9,896 nt of DNA, from contig CAMLOZ010000084.1 of assembly GCA_946481625.1 (NCBI GenBank), forward strand, positions 1-9,896. Direction: 5' to 3'. Every line of letters begins with the position of its first letter. The first letter of the stretch is position 1. The notes under the pieces were generated by a model. The model had not been told where the DNA came from, searched no databases, and saw only the letters and a list, made by a program, of their open reading frames with translations. The position numbers and the translations under genes were made by a program. This DNA comes from an uncultured Haloferula sp. (GTDB lineage Bacteria > Verrucomicrobiota > Verrucomicrobiae > Verrucomicrobiales > Akkermansiaceae). Of the stretch, positions 5,794 through 9,896 are shown one piece after another.

Positions 5794-8046
5794 ATGAAAT
5801 GGCTCCTGCTCCCGTTGGCCCTTGTTTCCAGCGTACTCGCTGCGCCGATGGACGACTTTATCGCCGCCGCGAAATCGAAGCATGGCGAGCCCGGAGAAAA
5901 GGCGGCGCGTTTCCTCGCCGATCACATGCCGGCGGCCGATAAGGAGAAGCTCGACGCCGCCTTCCTCGGCACGAATCTCGACCTCGCGCTTCAAGCCCGC
6001 GCCGAGTTCCCCTGGGCCAGGCAAGTCCCGGAGGAGATATTCCTCAACGACGTGCTGCCCTACGCCGTCTTCGACGAAACCCGCGAGTCCTGGCGGCAGG
6101 ACTATCTGGAGAAAGCCCGCCTGCTCGTGAAGGACGCGAAGACTGCCTCCGAAGCGGCGCAGACCCTGAACCGCGAGTTCTTCAAGGCCGTCAATGTCCA
6201 CTACAACACCGGCCGCAAGGCACCGAATCAAAGTCCTTCCGAATCCGCCGCCCTTGGCAAGGCCACCTGCACCGGTCTCTCCATCATCCTCGTCGATGCC
6301 TGCCGCGCCGTCGGCATCCCCGCCCGGGCGGTCGGCACGCCGCTGTGGGCGAACGAGCGCGGCAACCACACTTGGGTCGAGATCTGGGACGGCGACTGGC
6401 ATTTCACCGGCGCGGACGAATACGACAAGGACGGCCTCGACCGCGGCTGGTTCGTGAATGACGCCGCCCAAGCGAAGGCCGATGTGCCGAAGTACGCGAT
6501 CTATGCCACCTCATGGAAGAAGGACGGTCTTTCTTTCCCGATGGTCTGGGCCCCGGAGAGCAAGGAGGTCGCCGCCGTCAATGTGACCTCCCGCTATGCG
6601 AAGGCCGCGCCCGCCGCCGCGGCACCGGTCTGCAATCTCGGCGTGCGGCTCTTCGCCCACGGCAACCGCGAGCGGATGGTAGCGCAGATCGCCATCTACG
6701 ACGATGCGGGCAAGCTGCTCGGCAAGGCCGAGACCAAGGCGGGTACCGCCGATCTCAATGACATGCTCCGCGTCCCGCTCAAGCCGGGCAGCAAGGGGAT
6801 GCTCCGCTTCACCGTCGGCGGTGTCACCCGCGAGAGGAGCTACGGCCCCGTGGAAGCGGGCGAGCCGACCCTCGATGTCCTGTGGAACGAGCTGCCGGAA
6901 GTTCCCACGGCCGTCGCCGCGGCGGAGGCTTGGCTGGCCAGCCCTGATCGTGCCGCGGATGCCCCGGCCCTCAAGGTCCCGCTGAACAAGGCGGACGCGG
7001 CGGCAATCGCCAAGGCGTTCTCCGCCGACCGGCTCGCGAAGGTTTCCGGGGACACCGCCGTGCAGATGGAGAAGAAGTCGCTCACTCTCGGCGACAAGAC
7101 CCTGCGCTGGCTGGAGAAGACCTTCGGCGAGGCTCCCGCCACCGGCCGCAGCCTCTGGATTTCCATGCACGGCGGCGGCAGTGCTCCCGCCCGCGTGAAC
7201 GACCAGCAGTGGCAGAACCAGATCCAGCTCTACGAACCGGCGGAGGGCATCTACGTCGCGCCCCGCGCCCCGACCGATACTTGGAACCTATGGCATGAGA
7301 GTCACATCGACCCGATGTTCGCGCGCCTGATCGAGAGCTACGTCGCGCTCCGCGGCGTGAACCCCGACAAGGTTTACCTGATGGGCTACTCCGCCGGCGG
7401 CGATGGCGTCTGGCAGCTCGCCCCGCGCATGGCCGACCGCTTTGCCGCCGCCGCGATGATGGCCGGCCATCCGAACGAGGCGCAGATGGATGGCCTCCGC
7501 AATCTTCCCTTCGCCCTCTTCATGGGCGGCGCGGATGCCGCCTACGACCGCAACAAGATCGCCGCCGAGCGCAGCGCGAAGCTCGACCAGATGGAGAAGG
7601 ACGACCCCGGCGGCTACATCCACATGGCCCGCATCTACGAAGGGCTGCCCCACTGGATGAACCGGAAGGACGCCGAGGCCGTGCCGTGGATGGCCAAGTT
7701 CACCCGCATCGCCTGGCCGAAGAAGCTGGTCTGGCTGCAGGACGACATCACCCACGACCGCTTCTACTGGCTCAAGATCCCGGACAAGGCCGCCGCGAAG
7801 GCGGGACAAAAGATCGTTGCCACCGTCGACGGCCAGATCATCACCCTCACCGGCGACGTTCCGGCGAAGACCGAAATCCGCCTCTCCGATTCCCTCGTCG
7901 ATCTCGATCAATCCGTGAAGCTCCTCGTCAACGGCAAGGAAGCCTTCAACGGCAAGGTGTCCCGCACTGCCGAAGCCATCCGCCGGACGCTCGAGGAGCG
8001 CGCCGACCTTCCCGCCGCCGCCACCGCGATCCTCGAACTTCCCTGA
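5794..8046 (+). CDS. Secreted transglutaminase-like / alpha-beta hydrolase fusion protein
   Basis: A 750-residue exported protein. Residues 1-17 are a signal peptide (MKWLLLPLALVSSVLA, then APMDD). About 30-220 form a transglutaminase-like cysteine domain with Cys159 (GKATCTGLS), His192 (NHTWVEIW) and probably Asp208 (FTGADEY). About 278-365 look like a beta sandwich (IAIYDDAGKLLGKAE). About 450-640 form an esterase-type alpha/beta hydrolase: HGGG at 459-462, nucleophile Ser533 in GYSAGGDG, a candidate acid at Asp581 or Asp585, and His620 (GLPHWM). About 650-750 are a beta-rich tail with ITLTGDVPAKTEIRLSD and LVDLDQSVKLLVNGK. Both catalytic sets appear intact, so it may have two activities in the periplasm or outside the cell, for example peptide and ester bond cleavage; substrates are unknown. 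The ATG at 5794 is chosen because it starts the signal peptide; the in-frame extension to 5656 would bury it. Confidence 0.9.
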   Translation: MKWLLLPLALVSSVLAAPMDDFIAAAKSKHGEPGEKAARFLADHMPAADKEKLDAAFLGTNLDLALQARAEFPWARQVPEEIFLNDVLPYAVFDETRESWRQDYLEKARLLVKDAKTASEAAQTLNREFFKAVNVHYNTGRKAPNQSPSESAALGKATCTGLSIILVDACRAVGIPARAVGTPLWANERGNHTWVEIWDGDWHFTGADEYDKDGLDRGWFVNDAAQAKADVPKYAIYATSWKKDGLSFPMVWAPESKEVAAVNVTSRYAKAAPAAAAPVCNLGVRLFAHGNRERMVAQIAIYDDAGKLLGKAETKAGTADLNDMLRVPLKPGSKGMLRFTVGGVTRERSYGPVEAGEPTLDVLWNELPEVPTAVAAAEAWLASPDRAADAPALKVPLNKADAAAIAKAFSADRLAKVSGDTAVQMEKKSLTLGDKTLRWLEKTFGEAPATGRSLWISMHGGGSAPARVNDQQWQNQIQLYEPAEGIYVAPRAPTDTWNLWHESHIDPMFARLIESYVALRGVNPDKVYLMGYSAGGDGVWQLAPRMADRFAAAAMMAGHPNEAQMDGLRNLPFALFMGGADAAYDRNKIAAERSAKLDQMEKDDPGGYIHMARIYEGLPHWMNRKDAEAVPWMAKFTRIAWPKKLVWLQDDITHDRFYWLKIPDKAAAKAGQKIVATVDGQIITLTGDVPAKTEIRLSDSLVDLDQSVKLLVNGKEAFNGKVSRTAEAIRRTLEERADLPAAATAILELP

Positions 8047-8115
8047 GCGGTTTGACAGATCCTGTAAGGCATCGGACCTATCCTCCCTGCTACGGACTCC
8101 CCTCCTTCATTCAAC

Positions 8116-8146
8116 AAAAAACCCGGCTCCCTTGGGGGGAGCCGGG
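8116..8146 (-). terminator. Intrinsic terminator of glnB
   Basis: A perfect 10-bp stem (8122-8131 with 8137-8146) with a 5-nt loop. On the minus strand it is followed by six T residues (complement of the A-run 8116-8121), beginning 19 nt after the glnB stop. On the plus strand the stem lacks a T-run, so it probably does not end the hydrolase-fusion transcript efficiently. Confidence 0.92.
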
Positions 8147-8164
8147 TGACTTGAAAACGGGGAT

Positions 8165-8527
<363 letters not shown>

Positions 8528-8540
8528 TCAAAGGCGGTTG

Positions 8541-8556
8541 AGCAAGGTCCATGCCA
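8541..8556 (-). promoter_or_regulatory. Sigma-54 (-24/-12) promoter of glnB
   Basis: On the minus strand the 16 bases read TGGCATGGACCTTGCT, against the consensus TGGCACG-N4-TTGC(A/T). Only the sixth base differs; the invariant GG and GC doublets are present at the right spacing. Transcription should start about 12 nt downstream of the GC, near 8530, leaving an untranslated leader of only about 18 nt. Sigma-54 promoters need an enhancer-binding activator such as NtrC; I could not recognise a clear NtrC site upstream. Confidence 0.8.
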
Positions 8557-8908
8557 AATGCGGCGTGGATCTTTTTAAAACTCTCCGAAGCTAGTCATAA
8601 AAGCCCTTCTTGGCGAGGGGAAAACCAGTCAGTATGAAGACTTTCCGGCCAAATCGGAGGAGTCTTGCTGAAAGTATCAAATTCCTTCCATAAACCTCAC
8701 TGGGGGCTTCCAAGCACGGGAGGAGCTCACTAACAGTAACTCTCCACACATGGACTCCGGTTGATATGAGGCGGCCCGTTTCCTTGAACGGCGGCACCTT
8801 GGCATTGGATGTCCGCATCACCCGATTGGAAAATTTCCCCCGGATTGGAGTGTTGCTCCCGGCTGAAAGATCCCTCACTTTCCGGGCGTACCAAGCCGTC
8901 ATTCGCGT
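8557..8908. other. Apparently noncoding region between glnB promoter and azurin gene
   Basis: About 350 nt with lower GC than its neighbours and no gene I can support. It should hold any activator sites for the sigma-54 promoter and the azurin promoter. The heptamer GATTGGA occurs at 8824-8830 and 8843-8849, 19 nt apart, with an imperfect palindrome GGAAA-A-TTTCC (8828-8838) between. No convincing -35/-10 pair and no ribosome binding site were found before the azurin ATG. Confidence 0.5.
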
Positions 8909-9358
8909 ATGAAGAAACTGATTACCGTCCTTTCCGCCCTCTGCCTCGCCTCGCCGCTCCTCGCCCAGGAGAAGAAGCTCGAACTCACGGGCAACGACCA
9001 GATGCAGTTCAACACCAAGACCCTCGAGGTAACCGCGGGCGAGAAGGTCTCCCTGACCTTCAAGCACATCGGCGTGCTGCAGAAGGTGGCGATGGGTCAC
9101 AATGTCGTGATCCTCAAGGCGGGCACCCCGATCCCGGCCTTCGCGACCAAGGCGATGCAAGCCGCCGCGACCGACTACATTCCGGCCGATGAGGAGTCGA
9201 AGAAGGCGATCGTGGCGCACACCAAGGTCCTAGGCGGCGGCGAGTCCCAGACCATCACTTTCACCGCCCCTGCCGAGCCGGGCGACTACCCCTACCTTTG
9301 CACCTTCCCCGGCCACTTCGCGCTCATGCAGGGCGTGCTCAAGGTGAAGGCCAAGTAA
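8909..9358 (+). CDS. Azurin, periplasmic type 1 copper protein
   Basis: A 149-residue blue copper protein with a signal peptide (about 1-19, MKKLITVLSALCLASPLLA). The mature part is about 130 residues, like Pseudomonas azurin (128). All ligands are present: His64 (MGHN), Cys131 and His136 in YLCTFPGHFALM, and axial Met140, with Gly63 for the carbonyl contact. GNDQMQFNT (28-36) matches the azurin N-terminal strand exactly. The second-sphere histidine equivalent to azurin His35 is His53. Azurins carry single electrons in the periplasm between respiratory or redox enzymes; no partner is encoded nearby. The mature protein has only one cysteine, the copper ligand, so the usual Cys3-Cys26 disulfide is missing. 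The gene is monocistronic, with its own terminator. The start was chosen because it begins the signal peptide. Confidence 0.96.
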   Translation: MKKLITVLSALCLASPLLAQEKKLELTGNDQMQFNTKTLEVTAGEKVSLTFKHIGVLQKVAMGHNVVILKAGTPIPAFATKAMQAAATDYIPADEESKKAIVAHTKVLGGGESQTITFTAPAEPGDYPYLCTFPGHFALMQGVLKVKAK

Positions 9359-9390
9359 GCCGCGGCAGCCCGAAGCAGAACGATTTCCCC

Positions 9391-9427
9391 ATCCCCGTCC
9401 GCTCCGCAGCGGCCGGGGATTTTTTTT
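9391..9427 (+). terminator. Intrinsic terminator of the azurin gene
   Basis: ATCCCCG (9391-9397) pairs with CGGGGAT (9414-9420), then one mismatch, then CCGCT with AGCGG around a 4-nt CCGC loop. A run of eight T residues (9420-9427) follows. It lies 32 nt after the azurin stop. There is no T-run on the opposite side, so it acts only on the plus strand. Confidence 0.93.
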
Positions 9428-9506
9428 GAGAGTGGCCGATGCCCGCGGACATCGGGGAGGGGCTCGCAGCCCGCAGGCTCCGACGAGGGCGAAGCATGCG
9501 AATCGA

Positions 9507-9896
9507 TCACTCCTCGCACTCGCACTTCTTCGCCGCCCCCTCCGCCGTGCCATCCCCGTCTTCCACCTCGCCCGCCTGCACCGCGGCAAACAAAGGCCCG
9601 TCCTTCCACAGCGGCGTCTTGGCCACCAGCACGCCCGGCAAGTCCTTCCGGCCCTTCGGTCCGTACTGCGCGCGCGGTGCCGTGATCTCCATCACCCCTC
9701 CGTCCTTGCGCTCCAGCTTCTGCTTCGGAGCGGATGAAATCTGTCCGTCCGCCGAAAAGAAATACGCCTCTTCCGGCACCACCGCCCGATCACTGGCAGG
9801 CGTCAGCCTTAGCTTGATCTCCGGCGCATCCATCGCCGAAAGCAACTCCACTTTCCAGTGCTGCAAGGTCTGCGGGACCTCGGCGCGCGCGCGGGC
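9507..9896 (-). CDS. Hypothetical protein, C-terminal part (5' truncated by window end)
   Basis: The frame is open to the right edge, so the N-terminus is outside the window; the TTG at 9866 is in frame but need not be the start. About 129 residues are visible. I do not recognise a family. The visible part begins with an Ala/Arg-rich stretch, then WKVELLSAMDAPEIKLRL, suggesting alternating strands, and EEAYFFSADGQISSAPKQK. It ends with an acidic, small-residue stretch (VEDGDGTAEGAA) and the tail KKCECEE, whose Cys-X-Cys could bind metal or form a disulfide. The codon pattern resembles the neighbouring genes and it ends 148 nt from the convergent azurin gene, so it is probably real. Function unknown; export cannot be judged without the N-terminus. 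Confidence 0.65.
   Translation of the reverse strand, partial: ARARAEVPQTLQHWKVELLSAMDAPEIKLRLTPASDRAVVPEEAYFFSADGQISSAPKQKLERKDGGVMEITAPRAQYGPKGRKDLPGVLVAKTPLWKDGPLFAAVQAGEVEDGDGTAEGAAKKCECEE

Noticed and set aside
4819..6471. 550-codon open frame on the minus strand opposite the M14 and transglutaminase genes
   Set aside because: It is antisense to two genes with clear catalytic motifs, has no family signature and is rich in Gly/Ala/Arg/Glu as expected from the shadow of GC-rich coding DNA.
7288..7911. 207-codon minus-strand frame inside the transglutaminase-hydrolase gene
   Set aside because: It is antisense to the hydrolase domain with its intact GYSAGG motif, and has no recognisable features.
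8591..8899. Minus-strand open frame of about 100 codons filling the glnB-azurin gap
   Set aside because: Its third codon positions are much less GC-rich than in the real genes, it continues antisense through azurin, and the protein matches no family. A small gene cannot be fully excluded.
9436..9455. CCGATG/CATCGG inverted repeat after the azurin terminator
   Set aside because: A 6-bp stem with an 8-nt loop and no T-run on either strand; not a credible second terminator or attachment site.

Overview
This is a GC-rich window with eight complete and two truncated genes and no sign of a mobile element, RNA gene or CRISPR array. The most likely source is a member of the Verrucomicrobiota (Luteolibacter/Verrucomicrobiaceae-like). 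That assignment is inferred from family resemblance: a large secreted CotH/lamin-tail protein with the C-terminal tail common in that phylum, a secreted transglutaminase/esterase fusion, and the near absence of Shine-Dalgarno sequences.

Layout. (1) 1-2135: the C-terminal part of a large secreted multidomain protein, reading in from the left. It converges, with a 10-nt gap, on (2) a universal stress protein on the minus strand (2146-2598). (3) A divergent 100-nt gap leads to a plus-strand series: a glyoxalase-like metal enzyme (2699-3076), an alpha/beta hydrolase (3114-3992), a TerC-family membrane protein (4059-4847) and a small cytoplasmic M14 zinc peptidase (4909-5646). The first two are 37 nt apart and probably co-transcribed. 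The later ones may have their own promoters. (4) 5794-8046: a secreted 750-residue protein joining a transglutaminase-like domain to an esterase-like alpha/beta hydrolase. (5) On the minus strand, a glnB-type PII protein (8165-8512) has a textbook intrinsic terminator on one side and a near-consensus sigma-54 promoter on the other. (6) After about 400 nt of apparently noncoding DNA comes a periplasmic azurin (8909-9358) with its own strong terminator. (7) A minus-strand hypothetical protein (9507-9896) is cut by the right end.

Most genes look like independent housekeeping or stress functions rather than one pathway: stress response (USP), aldehyde detoxification (glyoxalase), metal export (TerC), nitrogen sensing (PII) and copper electron transfer (azurin). 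I see no defence island or biosynthetic cluster. The best second-look items are the sigma-54 promoter of glnB, the transglutaminase-hydrolase fusion, the azurin in which both disulfide cysteines are replaced, and the lack of ribosome binding sites combined with candidate promoters that would place transcription starts almost at the start codon.
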